The notes: generated from the sequence alone by a model not told the origin. Shown: positions 31,849 through 42,851, counted from the stretch's first letter. The stretch: 64,000 nt of DNA from CAWJTV01 sp963845695 (GCA_963845695.1 CAWJTQ010000011.1:186001-250000), one strand, 5' to 3'. Translations and numbers: made by a program.

Positions 31849-33244
31849 GTGACCGTCGAGATACCGGAGGCACTTGCCGAGCTTGCTTCGCGCAGCACAC
31901 GGCATGGATGCTCATTAACTTGCTTGCACGTTTCGAAGGCGTTGTGCATAAAGTCGCAGTTCGTTGTCCCTCGGGCATCAAGCTTGACGGCCGCGTTATC
32001 CCCCTGCGCCAGGGATGTCGATCTGGCGACGGCGCTCGTTGCCGGGGAAACGCCATCGGGCCGTCCCGGTCGAGAGGGACTTGCAGCTTGATAGAACCAT
32101 TGCAGTTGGCCTTACCGGCCGACAGCCGGGAAGGCAGACCTGTTTGCGATAGGCGGCGGTTGGTGCGGCGGCATCTCCGTGAACAATCCTGGCTTCGAAG
32201 CCGTCGATCATGGGTTCCGCTTCCATTCGGGCCGTATATTGCGGCATGCATCGCTGCCGGGAAGTCTTCAAGGCGGCACGAATGCCCCGGAATGTCACAC
32301 CGCACCCGAATCTGCCTTTTATTCTTGTTGGAACCACTTGGCCGCCGAAGCCCCTACTCGCGAGGGGCCGCCGATGTCGAAGTCACGCTGGATGCTTCGA
32401 TCGTCGGTGTCGGGGCCGTTGGTTCAGCGGTGATTCATTCGTTGTGGGCCTGTTCGGCGTTGCGGGGTTCGGTGGCGCTCATCGATAACGACCCGAAGGG
32501 ATTAGACGCGACAAATCTCAACCGTTACCCCGTCTTTGGCCAAGACTCCGTGGGACACCCAAAAGCGACCGCCGCCGCTCAGACGCTATCGGACTCGTCA
32601 ATTCAGTGGCTCCCTCACGATAGCGCGATCGAATCGTTTCGGCTTGCCACCCCCCGCGTAGTCTCCGCGGTGGACCGAAATACGGCGCTTCAGCCATTCA
32701 AAACCAATACCCCGCACGAGTTTTCTCCGGCTCAACGTCCAATCTCAGAGCCGAGGTCCTCCGTTGCGGACCGCCGGGTGTCGGGGCTTGCCTCCGATGC
32801 TTCAACGAGCCTGAAAAACTTGCTCCGGATCATGAACTGCGGGCGAGGCTAAAGGCCGCGGGCGAATCCGCGCTCGCGGCACTGGCCCAGTCAGCGGGCC
32901 TCACGCTCGCGGAGGCAAACGAATGGATTTCAACGGGGCGGTGTGGCATGGCGGGGGAACGGCTGCTGCCTATCCTGCGGCGCGACGAAGGTGAACCCGA
33001 ATTCTCTGTTGCCTTCGTGTCGGTGATGGCAGGCACACTGCTTGGCGCCGAGTTGCTGAAGGATCATCTCCCGTACGGCGTGCCGCTTTCCAAAGGCCGC
33101 CAACGGGCTGCGGTTCAGTTTTTCTCGCCGCTTGCCCGATCGAATCGGGCAGTCGCATTCCTTCGCGATCCCCTCTGTCCGATGTGGCACCTGAGTCGAT
33201 CGCATGCGGCATTTGGGCTCGAAGATACGGCAGGATTTGATTGA
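31849..33244 (+). CDS. E1-like ThiF-family adenylating enzyme
   Basis: Begins near the GTG at 31849 with VTVEIPEALAELASRS. The adenylation domain has SIVGVGAVGSAVIHSLWACS (GxGxxG), VALIDNDPKGLDATNLNRYP (D and N-x-x-R that contact ATP) and VGHPKATAA, as in MoeB/ThiF/E1. Candidate catalytic cysteines lie in GACLRCFNEPEKLAPD or GRCGMAGERLL. The C-terminal part (FSVAFVSVMAGTLLGAELLK) packs as in bacterial E1s. Frame changes occur near 31910, 32160, 32340 and 32710. It closes the four-gene ubiquitin-like operon. Confidence 0.72.
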
Positions 33245-33540
33245 AAGCTTGGAGATAGCCGATCGATCCGCGCATGTGGCGGTGGTGACAAGGTATTTTA
33301 TAGCTGACCGGCATCGATCCCTCAGCCGATTGAGGTTCTCCATGGCAAGACCGAAAGGTGCCGGCCGTAACCGCCAGGTAAGTCCGGCTTCCTGCCGCAC
33401 ACACGGATCATGGCCGCCGTGACGCTCGTCTATTATTCTCTTGGGCTGCCGATCGTCCAATCAATCGCTCAGTCGCCCTTACCTTGGTTGCGACCGGTCT
33501 GCATTCCGCTGGCTCCATCCGGAGAAACACGGGCCGGGGG

Positions 33541-34381
33541 ATGACCGGCGCCGCCAAACAAGCGCTGGAAATGCTCGACGCCTTCGCCAGCGTGGGGGCA
33601 GAGCGGTTTGACATCACGTTCACCGACATCGCAGGCGGCAAGGTGGGGTTCCGCGGCAACCGCCCCCTGGCCTGGTTGCGTCCCGCCATAGCCGGGATGC
33701 TCAACGATGCCGCCGAACTGCAGCACAACGTGATCGTGCGTCCGCGCCCAGGCAGCGTTGCACTGATCCAACTGGACGACCTCGACCAGGATGCGGCGGC
33801 GCGGCTGCTGCCGCTATCCTTCCTGGTTCTAAGCACCAGCCCCGGCAATGACCAGGCGTGGGTAGCCGTGGCCGATGTCGACGCCGATTTCCCGCGGCGG
33901 CTCCGGAAAGGCACGGGGGCCGACCTGTCTGCGTCAGGAGCTACCCGCGTGAGCGGCAGCCTGAACTTCAAGGAGAAATACATCGCCCGCTTTCCCTCCC
34001 ATCGAGACGATTCAGGCCAGCCCCGGCCTGGTGGTGACGCGCGGCAAGCTCGAAGCCCTGGGCGTTGTAGCCCCGCCGGAGCGGCCAGCTCCGGGATCGG
34101 CCCGGGTGCCGCATAGTCGCCATGGGGCCAGGGGATGGCCAAGCTACCAACGTTGCGTGGACAATGCGCCGCCGGCACGCAGCGGCGGAAGGCCGGACAT
34201 CAGCCGGGCGGATTTCACCTTCTGCCTGCTGGCGCTGGATTGGGGATGGGGCGTCGAGGAGACCGCCGCCCGCCTGATGCACGAAAGCGGCAAGGCGCGA
34301 GAGAACGGCGAAGCCTACGCCCTCCGCACGGCGGGGAATGCCGCCGCAGCGCAGGAAAGGCGGTGCGGACGGCAGCGGTGA
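33541..34381 (+). CDS. RepB-type DNA primase / plasmid replication protein (frameshifted)
   Basis: From the ATG at 33541: VGAERFDITFTDIAGGKVGF, AAELQHNVIVRPRPGS, IQLDDLDQDAAARLLPLSFL, NDQAWVAVADVDADFPRRL, RVSGSLNFKEKYIARFPS. This is the RepB_primase domain of plasmids and integrative elements, including the LDD and Q-x-W strands of an archaeo-eukaryotic-type primase fold. After a frame change near 34000 the C-terminal helical part continues (RADFTFCLLALDWGWGVEET) to 34381. No helicase or relaxase is nearby. It marks the island as derived from a plasmid or integrative element. Confidence 0.72.
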
Positions 34382-34670
34382 TCGCTGGGCCGCGCGGGCG
34401 AGGGGGCCTTGCCGCTTTATCGCCGCCGAATCGCACAACCCTGCTCCACGGTGTGAAAAACAAGCCGGCCGCTTCCTGACACCGACAGGCTCCTGACGGT
34501 TCCTGCCGGGGGCCGGAACAGCGGAGCGCTGTCGGAACGCAGCGACGTGTGTTCTGTGCGGGAAGATTACCTCCGCCCAAGGAGCGGCAAGCTTGCGGAT
34601 GTGCTTCCCTTGGGCAGCTCTTCTATGGTAAACTCAGCCAGGAAAGAGCGTTTCGTCTAAAGGACCGTGT

Positions 34671-34970
34671 ATGCACCAGACCGAGCTACCCTACCATGAG
34701 GCGGCCATCCTGACCCGGATCGCAGGACCAGACGAACCTGCGTTGTCCGTTGCGGCAGCCAAGGGCATTCTCACGCTGGGATTCAGCCCCGCCGACAAGG
34801 ACCGCATGCACACGCTCGCCGCCAAGGCGCGCGAAGGCACGCTCACCGCCGATGAGCAGGCCGAGGTCGAGGCATACAGCCGCATCGGCAGCCTGCTTGG
34901 CATCCTCAAATCCAAGGCCCGCCGCGCCCTCAAACGCCGCGCGAGCAACGGCAAGGCGAAAACCCACTGA
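34671..34970 (+). CDS. Small conserved protein preceding HNH nuclease
   Basis: 99 residues, MHQTELPYHEAAILTRIAGP at the start, then ILTLGFSPADKDRMHTLAAK and a basic tail (KSKARRALKRRASNGKAKTH). It ends six bases before the HNH gene, so the two form a unit. Predicted mainly helical, no signal peptide. I do not know its function; an antitoxin-like or partner role to the nuclease is only suggested by the arrangement. Confidence 0.7.
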   Translation: MHQTELPYHEAAILTRIAGPDEPALSVAAAKGILTLGFSPADKDRMHTLAAKAREGTLTADEQAEVEAYSRIGSLLGILKSKARRALKRRASNGKAKTH

Positions 34971-34976
34971 GCATGC

Positions 34977-35381
34977 ATGGATCGCGCGCTGCGAGAGCTG
35001 GTTTGGCGACGGGCCGGGAACTGCTGCGAATACTGCCGCATGCCCCGCGAGTACGACGACACCACCTTCGAGATTGACCACGTTATCGCCGAGAGCCATG
35101 GCGGGCCGACTCGAGCCTCGAACCTTTGCCTGGCGTGCTTTGCCTGCAACAGTTTCAAGGGGCCAAATCTGAGTGGCCGAGATATAAAAACGCGAAAGAC
35201 GGTTTCACTATTCAATCCGCGGCGTCACAAGTGGCACCGCCACTTCCGATGGGACGGCCCGCGTCTTGTTGGCCGGACTGCCATTGGCCGGGCAACCATC
35301 GCCACCCTGCGCATCAATCTCGATCATCGCGTAGCCTACCGCCAGCAGTTGATTGACGAGGGAGTGTTCCCGCCCGATTAG
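34977..35381 (+). CDS. HNH endonuclease
   Basis: 134 residues, intact. CEYCRMPREYDDTTFEIDHV has the first Cys pair and the DH of the HNH motif, followed by HVIAESHGG, NLCLACFACNSFKG (second Cys pair with the catalytic Asn) and NPRRHKWHRHFRW. Small single-domain HNH proteins like this occur in mobile elements, restriction systems and toxin-like pairs. Confidence 0.88.
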   Translation: MDRALRELVWRRAGNCCEYCRMPREYDDTTFEIDHVIAESHGGPTRASNLCLACFACNSFKGPNLSGRDIKTRKTVSLFNPRRHKWHRHFRWDGPRLVGRTAIGRATIATLRINLDHRVAYRQQLIDEGVFPPD

Positions 35382-35528
35382 CCGATCAGGATCGCCCGGA
35401 AATCATTGAAATTAGTAAACGTCGGTCCTGGATCGCATCGTTGACCGCGTCAAAGAACGCATCGCAGTCGTGGCCATCAAGCGTACGCGCGCGGGTCGAG
35501 CCTTCGGCGCGGGCAGGTGCGAGCATGT
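35382..35528. other. Short intergenic region
   Basis: Convergent gap between the HNH gene and the helical-repeat gene; no clear terminator is visible. Confidence 0.4.
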
Positions 35529-37665
35529 CTAGTTCAAGAACTCCAGCATCAGCTGAATGACATCCGTGAGTTTGCATGCTCCGCTGAATCGAGCCAGGCC
35601 CTGGTTTCCGGTGACAACCTCAACGGGATTCCAATAAGGATGGCCCGGATCACCGCCTGCATGCGCACGCCGGGGGGCCGGGTGTCTGCGTCTGTAAGCG
35701 CCGACTGAACCAACCCAGGGGAACGGAAGCGGAAACGCATCCGCCGAAAAATCGCGTTCCAGTAATCGACCACGAACGGCACGAGTATGAGCCATGCGTG
35801 GAGAACGGCCGATCGAAAACCTGTGACAGGCATGGGAGCACCGAGAGATGCGCAGCCAGGGCATTCTCTGCGGTCAGTTCCGGTTGCATCGATGCAAATA
35901 GCGTCGCGAGGACTCGAAGAGTCGTGGCATCGGCAGGGAATTGATCGCCCATCCTCTTCAATTCGATGGCAGGAACAGGCCGAACAAAACCTCTCTCGAA
36001 CAACTCGGCTATGGCGGACCAAAGCCCAGAATCGGATGCTCCGGCACCGATCTGCGTGCACACAGCAACGACCTCCTCGGCCGAAGACCTGGCGAGCTCA
36101 GCGCCTTGAAGGGCAAGCGAGCAGATGCGGACCGCGGCCGGCAGGATTCCTGCCATGGCCGCCCACCTCTCAGCCTTCCGCCAATTGTCGTTTGGCCTCT
36201 CACCGAGGATCGCTTCCACATTTACGATGGGGCGGAGCAGCTCCCCACGCCCTGCCTCCTCTTCCAGCGATCGCGCCAGGAGGATGGCCCCGTGTTGCAG
36301 GGACGATTCCATCGCATCGGCGTAACGGTCACTGAGGATCAACTGCGGAATGAGGTGCCGCATCAATTCATCGACAACCGCTTGGTGTCCAACTTCACGC
36401 GCGAGTTCAAGCGCCTTGGCACCCCAAAACGCCGAACGCTCGTCTTGACCGAGCGCATCGGCGAAGAAGGCCAGCTGGATCGCGAGCCCGTATTCCTTCG
36501 AGCGATCGTAGAGGCCGCCAATCGAAGGATCGTGATTGTCGAACAAACCCCGCCGGGGCTCTGCGTACTCACCGCCATCGCGTGCTCTTTCGGGCGGTTC
36601 TCCGCGATACGCCATCGACATGAAATACCCGGCCGTGTGACCGGATAGAACGAAGAGCACCTTCCACTGATTCGTGTCCGCGCGGCATTCGAGCAGGCCC
36701 ACGATACCGGTGTCGAGGGTCTTGAACGATGCGGCAAGATTTCCCGCCAGTCCTTCACCGATCGCAACCTCGCCGCAAACGCGCGCCACTTCGACTTCGG
36801 GAAGATCATCCACAGCAAGAGCGCGCTGCCCCGCCTCACGCAAGTCTCCGAGGCATCGAGCAGGCTGCGCAGCCGCCGTCGCCCGGCTCGCGTTGACAAG
36901 CGTAAGCAAACGTTCCAGGACGAAAGAGTCTGTAGCGTTCTCCAGAGAACGTTCAAGCCAGGTGAGGGCTTCTTCAGGTCGATTTGCGTGGAGGAGGAAC
37001 TCGCCAATACTGTCGCTGAGGAGGAATTGCACGCGGGCGTCCTGGGAAGCCGAACGCAGCGCCTCTTCGGCGGTAACCTTGGCCGTTTCCACGTCCCGGA
37101 GGTTTTCGCCAAGGACGACGAGGCGATGCCGAACCGCGCAGGCCCACAGGACTTCCAGACCGCGTTGCCTGGCCCAATCCGCGAGTGTATCCAAGCCCTC
37201 GAGAACGCGAGGCCAATTCTGCTCATGCCGCGGCTTCCTTGTCTCGGCCCGGTATAGCGCTCCCCCCACCATCATGCAGCCTGCATCAGACCTGGGATCG
37301 GAGAATGCCCGACGGCGCTTGTCATCGTCAATCGCATCGACCACCGCCATCCACTCAGACAGTTCCTCCTGGGTCTCAAGATCGAGCGCTATGCCCCAGA
37401 CCAGGCATTCCGGCCCCATGCCCTCGGGCATCTCGATTTCCCTGCCGAGGTAGTTTCGGAAGTCCATTGTGAGTTCGAATGCGCGGCGAAGCAAACGGAT
37501 GCCCAGGAGGCGATCAATGTTGCTCAGGCGACGGCTAAGCAGGACGGCAGCGCCCAGCAGACGCTGTCGCTGCTGAAGCAGCATCCAGGCAAGGGGAGCA
37601 TCGCCAAGAAACGCCGGGCCTGCGGATGGTCCGACAGGTTCTTGATGGAAGTCCTTACCGGGATA
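35529..37665 (-). pseudogene. Large alpha-helical (TPR-like) repeat protein, 5' end lost to a group II intron
   Basis: About 690 codons of helical repeats with TPR-like pairs: AEEALRSASQDARVQFLLSD, EEALTWLERSLENATDSFVL, GLAIQLAFFADALGQDERSA, FWGAKALELAREVGHQAVVD. The first codons at the 5' side come from the intron, so the true N-terminus is missing, and no upstream exon is seen beyond the intron and IS fragment. A frame change near 35790 gives a C-terminus ending LTDVIQLMLEFLN. The intron lies in the opposite orientation, so splicing could not restore this mRNA. Function unknown. Confidence 0.6.
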
Positions 37666-37675
37666 GTACGTTAGT

Positions 37676-39177
37676 GTGCGCCGTGAAAAGGTGTGGGTCT
37701 TCAGTGGGTGCAACTCCCACCCGGCAACTCGGTCGTTCCAGCCGGTAGCTATCGGAGCGGCGGTGGAGGTAACGAAACCGTCGGAGCCTTCGAGACACAG
37801 GTGTCGCTTTGGCGATGCCGCGAGCAGGCAGGCCGTAACGCGAGTGAACGTTGAGCAGGCCTCGAAACGTCCAATGTGTGCGCCGACCTTGCACTAGCAG
37901 GGGGAAGGCCGTAGCCGCTGGCGAGCAAGGAAACGGCTGGAATACGCCGTCCCACGAGCGATCCGACCCAGCGGGCCACCGGGGTAATGACGACGGCATG
38001 TCTGTACACGGAGATCCACGCAACACGGGAAACCCCGAGCGGTGAGGGCGCATGACCCTCAACCGGACGCCCGCGAGGGATAGACCGGGCCGCCCGGGGT
38101 GGCGGATAGGCCCGTAGTACCGTGGACGCCGGGTAACTCCGGTCGAGGGAAGGGGCCTTAGTTCAAGGTCAACGCAGCAAGCGGCTGACAGCCGGGAGAT
38201 TGGCGTGAGCCTAACACCTCCCATGAAGGTTGGGACGTTGCAGACGGCGTTGCACACCAAAGCGAAGAACGCGCCCGACTATCGATTCTACGCCTTGTAC
38301 GACAAGATCTACCGCCGCGACGTCCTGGGTTTCGCCTACGCGCACTGCCGTGCCAACGGCGGCGCACCGGGGGTCGATGGCCAGAGCTTCGCGGAGATCG
38401 AGGCGTGCGGTGCCGATCGCTGGTTGGACGATCTGGCGGACGAGCTGAGGAAGGGGACGTATCAGCCCCTACCGGTCCGACGCGTGTACATCCCGAAATC
38501 GGATGGCAAGCCCAGGCCGCTGGGGATTCCTTGCATCAAAGATCGCGTGGTTCAGATGGCTGCGGTGCTGGTCTTGGAGCCGATCTTCGAGGCCGACCTG
38601 GAGCCCGAACAACACGCCTACCGCCCGGGGCGCACGCGCCCTGGACGCCGTTCGCCAAGTGGAACGGCTGCTCAGGACGGGGCACACCGAAGTGGTGGAC
38701 GCGGACTTGTCTGGATATCTCGATAGTATCCCCCATGCCGAGTTGATGAAATCGGTGTCCCGGCGGATCAGCGACGACCGCGTACTGCGGCTGATCAAGA
38801 TGTGGCTGGAGACTCCGGTGGAAGAGACCGACGCCAAAGGGCACCGCTGTCGAACGACCCGGAACCAAGACCAGGGGATGGGGACCCCGCAAGGGGCCCC
38901 GATCTCACCCTTGTTGTCGAATATCTACATGCGGAGATTTGTGAAGGGATGGAAGACTGGCGGACATGAGCGACGTCTGGTCGCGCGAATCGTCAACTAC
39001 GCGGACGACTTCGTCATCTGCTGTCGCGGCCTGGCCGAACCGGCCATGGACGTGATGCGGGGGATGATGTCCAAGCTGAAGTTGACGGTGAATGAGACGA
39101 AGACGCGGCTCTGCCGCCTGCCGGAGGAGACGTTCGACTTCCTGGGCTACACCCTGGGCCGGAACTACGACCGTTAG
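37676..39177 (+). mobile_element. Group II intron, 3'-truncated
   Basis: The 5' boundary GTGCGCC (37676-37682) matches the group II consensus GUGYGMY. About 500 bases of structured RNA follow (domain I-III type), then the reverse transcriptase reading frame. Domains V and VI are missing; at 39177 the sequence changes directly into a transposase fragment. The element therefore cannot self-splice. Confidence 0.8.
38205..39177 (+). pseudogene. ltrA: Group II intron reverse transcriptase, maturase domain missing, frameshifted
   Basis: NGGAPGVDGQSFAEIEACG (RT0/RT1), RRVYIPKSDGKPRPLGIPCI (RT2), QHAYRPG, VVDADLSGYLDSIPHAELM (RT3, first metal Asp), GTPQGAPISPLLSNIYM (RT4) and RIVNYADDFVICCRG (RT5, the YADD active site) are all present. 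A one-base insertion near 38640 breaks the frame. Reading stops at DFLGYTLGRNYDR, before the X/maturase domain. A GTG at 38205 or an ATG at 38223 could be the start. Confidence 0.8.
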
Positions 39178-39580
39178 CGCTGGCCCTGATGCTTTCCGTG
39201 TCCTCAAGAGTGAGTTGCTGCTCCGACCGGTCTGGCATCACTACAGCGGGAGGACCCAGGCGCATGTAATGGTCTGCGTGTTGGCGTACGCCCTGTGGAA
39301 GACGCTGGACCATCTGGCCAAACGGGCGGGCTCGGAGACGGAGATTCGCAAACCGGATACCCAGCGTGGCCGGGCCGGGCCGAAGCCGAGACCGATGACG
39401 CCCGAGGTCATCCTCCGCGAGCTGGGCCAGATCGCCATCGGCGACATCCTGCTGGAGACGACCGACGGTCAGCAACTGGCCCTGCGCCGCGTCGCTCGAC
39501 CGATGGCCGAACAGAAACGAATCCTGGAAGCCTTGGGGCTGGAGATCCCCGAACGCCTGAGTCCCGACCGGATTTTGTAG
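39178..39580 (+). pseudogene. IS1634/IS4-type transposase C-terminal fragment
   Basis: In frame: DAFRVLKSELLLRPVWHHYS, RTQAHVMVCVLAYALWKTLD, LRRVARPMAEQKRILEALGL. AFRVLKS.L..RPV.H......AH....FLA..LW is the signature of the IS1634 C-terminus, including the catalytic Glu. The N-terminal two thirds are absent, replaced by the intron on the left. Confidence 0.75.
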
Positions 39581-40001
39581 TGAAGACCTGGCACCCCAGG
39601 TGCCGGGTTTGCTGGGGAAATCGGGGTATCTCAACCGCCAACTGCGCAACTTAGGCTAGCAACCGAATTCGGAAGCGTTGGTCGTAGGCCATTCCAAATT
39701 ATATCGCCGGTGTCGGTGGTCGGCTCCCCCAACTCGCCTATGAATTGGCTCTCGTGCGAGTTATGCGGGCTCGCGACGATGATTCGCTCAACTCTGCACG
39801 ACCAAGAGAGGAAAATGGGGATGGGAAAACGGACGGCGAAATGGGGAGCAGGCCACAGCCCAAAGACTCGGTTCGAATTCGCTACGCCCCTTTTTCCCCG
39901 TCCCCCTTTTTTCCCCGATTGGCTCTTCATCTTACTTCAAGGACGATTCGCATGGAGGAGCAACGCTCGGGTTCGTGGCTTGTCTCTCGAGTCGCACGGA
40001 A
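39581..40001. other. Intergenic, nothing recognised
   Basis: About 420 bases between the transposase fragment and the ParA gene end; short frames here lack coding character. Confidence 0.4.
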
Positions 40002-41039
40002 TCAGAGGGCTGGACTGGCAAGCAAATCGAACTCAGCGTTGACCGAATCCTGGCGAGCGTTCATTCGAGTCAGGATGATATTGGCGAGGGAACGAAAGTC
40101 GCTGTACGCCTCCCGAACTGCAACAGCGTGACTGCCGATGGCACCGTCGGCCGGTGTGAGCTTGAAGACGGGCTTTCGCGCTTCTTGTGCCAGGGGTATC
40201 AGGCTGCGGTAGTGCTTGAGCGTCGCAAGGCAGTCCGTGTCGGCGTCCAGGGTAATTTGCCGGTCGCGCTCGCCGAGCACGCTTTGGTGATAAACTCCCG
40301 GCATGCGGTTCACCCAGCGATCGTAGGCTTTGACTGGGCGGCTGAGCCGGACTGAGTGCTGCTGGATGATGTAACCCAGAGGCCGCATCTCTCCCTTCGG
40401 TAGTTCAAATTCGGGTCTGGTCCAATTCTCAATCCGCTTGCGCCACTGGCTCCGCCAACTGCGAAGGGTCGGGCCAAGGTTCTTCAAGCCTTGCAGCGAG
40501 AAGAGATCGGCCCCGAGTGGGATCACTACGAAGTCCGTGGCGATGAGCACGGAGCGGTTGATTGCACCGAGATTGGGCCCGACATCGATCAAAATGAGGT
40601 CGGCGTTCACACTACGGGCCGCCATCTGGGCAACCAGCCAGAAGGACGTCAGAATCCGAAAAGGACGGTAAAGGGTGCTATCGCTCATGCTCTTGGGCCA
40701 TTCGGTCGAGAGAGTCTCTTCAAAACCCGAGAGCGCAACGTCTCCAGGGACGAGATGGAGACCCGGAGTAATCGAAGTCAAGAGCGGGTCGCGCAGATCG
40801 CCGACGGCGGTCAGGGGCTGGACGGCGCGGTAAATGGTGTTGGGTTCACTCTCAGTCTCCCAGATTTGCTCGAGTTGGTTCTCGTCGAGGAAGCCGCCGG
40901 TGAGATTGGCCTGCGGGTCGAGGTCGAGGGCCACAACGCTCCGGCCCATCTCGGCAAACATCCAGGAAAGGTGATAGACCAGCGACGTTTTCCCCACGCC
41001 GCTCTTGTTGTTGAAAAAGGTGAGAACCGGGACGTTCAT
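40002..41039 (-). CDS. parA: ParA-family ATPase
   Basis: 345 residues, intact. FFNNKSGVGKTSLVYHLSWM is the deviant Walker A (KxGxGKT) of ParA/MinD proteins; VVALDLDPQANLTGG is the A' motif and DLILIDVGPNLGAINRSVLI the Walker B. The C-terminal region (GYIIQQHSVRLSRPVKAYDR) is longer than in chromosomal ParA. The start overlaps the stop of the Schlafen/AlbA-like gene by four bases, so they are co-translated. No ParB is adjacent. Such orphan ParA-like ATPases are common on mobile elements; partition, or a role with its coupled partner, is possible. Confidence 0.85.
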   Translation of the reverse strand: MNVPVLTFFNNKSGVGKTSLVYHLSWMFAEMGRSVVALDLDPQANLTGGFLDENQLEQIWETESEPNTIYRAVQPLTAVGDLRDPLLTSITPGLHLVPGDVALSGFEETLSTEWPKSMSDSTLYRPFRILTSFWLVAQMAARSVNADLILIDVGPNLGAINRSVLIATDFVVIPLGADLFSLQGLKNLGPTLRSWRSQWRKRIENWTRPEFELPKGEMRPLGYIIQQHSVRLSRPVKAYDRWVNRMPGVYHQSVLGERDRQITLDADTDCLATLKHYRSLIPLAQEARKPVFKLTPADGAIGSHAVAVREAYSDFRSLANIILTRMNARQDSVNAEFDLLASPAL

Positions 41040-42252
41040 GGCTGCTTCCTCACGATGGCGAGCACGGCGGAGGGTTGGACCTCGAACTGCACAGGCGGAT
41101 TGCCATTCTTCTGAAGTTCCCTCTGTGCCGTGGCGATGCCAACTCCGAAACGCTGGACGAAGCCGAGTACCTTCATGGCCTCCGCGAGATGGGGATTTCG
41201 GTAGTCCGTCACTCCGGGTTGGCCGAAGTTTTCGGCGGTGACCGCTCCATAAGGGCCGCCGGGGTTGTGAATCTCGATGCGGTCCTCAAACCAGTATAGC
41301 CGCACCGGGGCATTACTCCCTTCGTAGGCCCGGTGCAAGAGTGCGTTACGTGCGAGTTGCTGGAGTGCTACCCGCGGATAGGGGGTCGAGCGCGTTTCAG
41401 TTGCTTGAGACGTAAGGTCAACCGCCACGGTATTATGCGCGTCCACCTTTTCGTCGAGCCGACGAATGATCTGCCCCAGCGCACCGTCAATGACCAAGTC
41501 ATCCGTGATCGGGTCCGACAACTGAGTCCCCTGGATTCGCAGGAACTGGACGTAGGCGCCGGGCAGCCAGTCCCGCGGCGCCTTGCCCAGCACGAGGAGG
41601 CCGAGCACCGTGGGGATCGGATCGATCGCATTCGCGATCATCTTGCAGGATGCCAGTTGCTGCTCGTAAGAACGCTCGTTAGTGGCGAGGATGTCGGGAG
41701 CGACGGCGTTGGGCAGGTATTCCTGTTCGAAGAGCAATCGGTCGAGGGCCTTGAGATCGCTGGACGGAACCGGCTGGACATCGAACGGTAGATCACGGTA
41801 TTTCCTCCTCTCATTGAGCAAGCGCTCGTCCTGGACTGTGGCGATGCCTCGGCGCGGGCCCAGTCGAATCCAGATCCGCCCATCGTACCGCACGGGCGGC
41901 GCATCGGCGGGCTGGACGGTTACCACGGCCACTTCGACTCCCTTCAGGATTCGCTTTTCGACCGTCAGCGTTGGAGGCGGAACGATCTTCCCGTCGCTCT
42001 TGATGTCGGCCACGGTCTGGAGTAGCCGATCCGTGATGTCCAATCCGGTCGGCATACCACGATCCGTAACGCCTACAAAAAGGACGCCCGGCTTACGGTG
42101 GTCGGGAAGATCATTGGCAAAAGCACATACTGCCTGCCGGCCCTTTTCGGCGCATCCCCCTTCCATGTCTCCTTCCGTTCTGCGAGATCGGACTCAATCT
42201 CATCGAGCATTTTTTCGATTTCCGCGTCGGAATATCGCATGATATGACTCAT
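41036..42252 (-). CDS. Schlafen/AlbA-like DNA-binding protein with HATPase_c_4 domain (one frameshift)
   Basis: Starts MSHIMRYSDAEIEKMLDEIE at 42252 (GGAGG ten bases upstream). After a frame change near 42140 it continues GRQAVCAFANDLPDHRKPGV, the AlbA_2 (Schlafen-like) domain, with FVGVTDRGMPTGLD. The middle has RIWIRLGPRRGIATVQDERL. The C-terminal portion holds ATP-binding HATPase_c_4-type motifs: ALQQLARNALLHRAYEGSN, RLYWFEDRIEIHNPGGPYG. Proteins of this type are regulators or ATP-dependent helicase-related factors. It is the upstream partner of the ParA gene. Confidence 0.78.
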
Positions 42253-42425
42253 GACGAGCCTGCCTCCTGTTGGCTGAGGTGGTCCAGCGGTCGCGGGCGA
42301 TCGGGGGTCGCGAGTCGGGATTGCGCCAAGATGGCGCGGAGTTCGGCCGCAGGGGGCGTGATCCGCTCGACAGCTCGGCGGTCTTCCCACTCCTGAGCGA
42401 AGAGATCGAGTGCCTGGCGGAGCAC
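42249..42425 (-). CDS. Possible small gene upstream of the AlbA-like gene
   Basis: The frame VLRQALDLFAQEWEDRRAVE...RLATPDRPRPLDHLSQQEAG ends in a TGA overlapping the next ATG. The codon use is coding-like and the overlap suggests a real gene, but no ATG start is present; a GTG at 42425 or a frameshift upstream would be needed. It could be the tail of an antitoxin-like protein. Confidence 0.35.
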   Translation of the reverse strand: MLRQALDLFAQEWEDRRAVERITPPAAELRAILAQSRLATPDRPRPLDHLSQQEAGSS

Positions 42426-42851
42426 TTCATGTCTCCGGGAAATCTTTCAGGAACCCGCAGAGCCAATCCCCCACTTCCCAGCACTCAACAAAGTTTGAAG
42501 GGAACCCGATCACCGAAAAAGACGGGCGATCGCCTGGGACGACAGCGTCGGTGTGGACGATGTCGAGGTTGCCGTCACGGTTTTCGTTTTTCTCACGGGA
42601 GAAACCTGACTGCGTAGGTTATGTCTCGAGCTATGGCGCCTGGTCGGTGCAACGACTCACATCGATTCTAGCCGATCCGCGGGGCAGGTGGTACAGAATC
42701 GAGGAGAATCGATCGTCAAGCTTATCGCGTCGGAACCCCTTGGGTTCATCCGTGGGGTCAGGCTGGCCAACGCCTCAGCGGGCTTCCCGACTCGACGCTC
42801 TGGCGATAACCTGGAGTTCGTGAATCGGCCCCTCGGAAATGACACTTTCGC

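Noticed and set aside
32030..32350. Separate small minus-strand gene inside the E1 region
   Set aside because: It overlaps the E1 N-terminal part and has no start signal; the E1 reading in several frames explains the region better.
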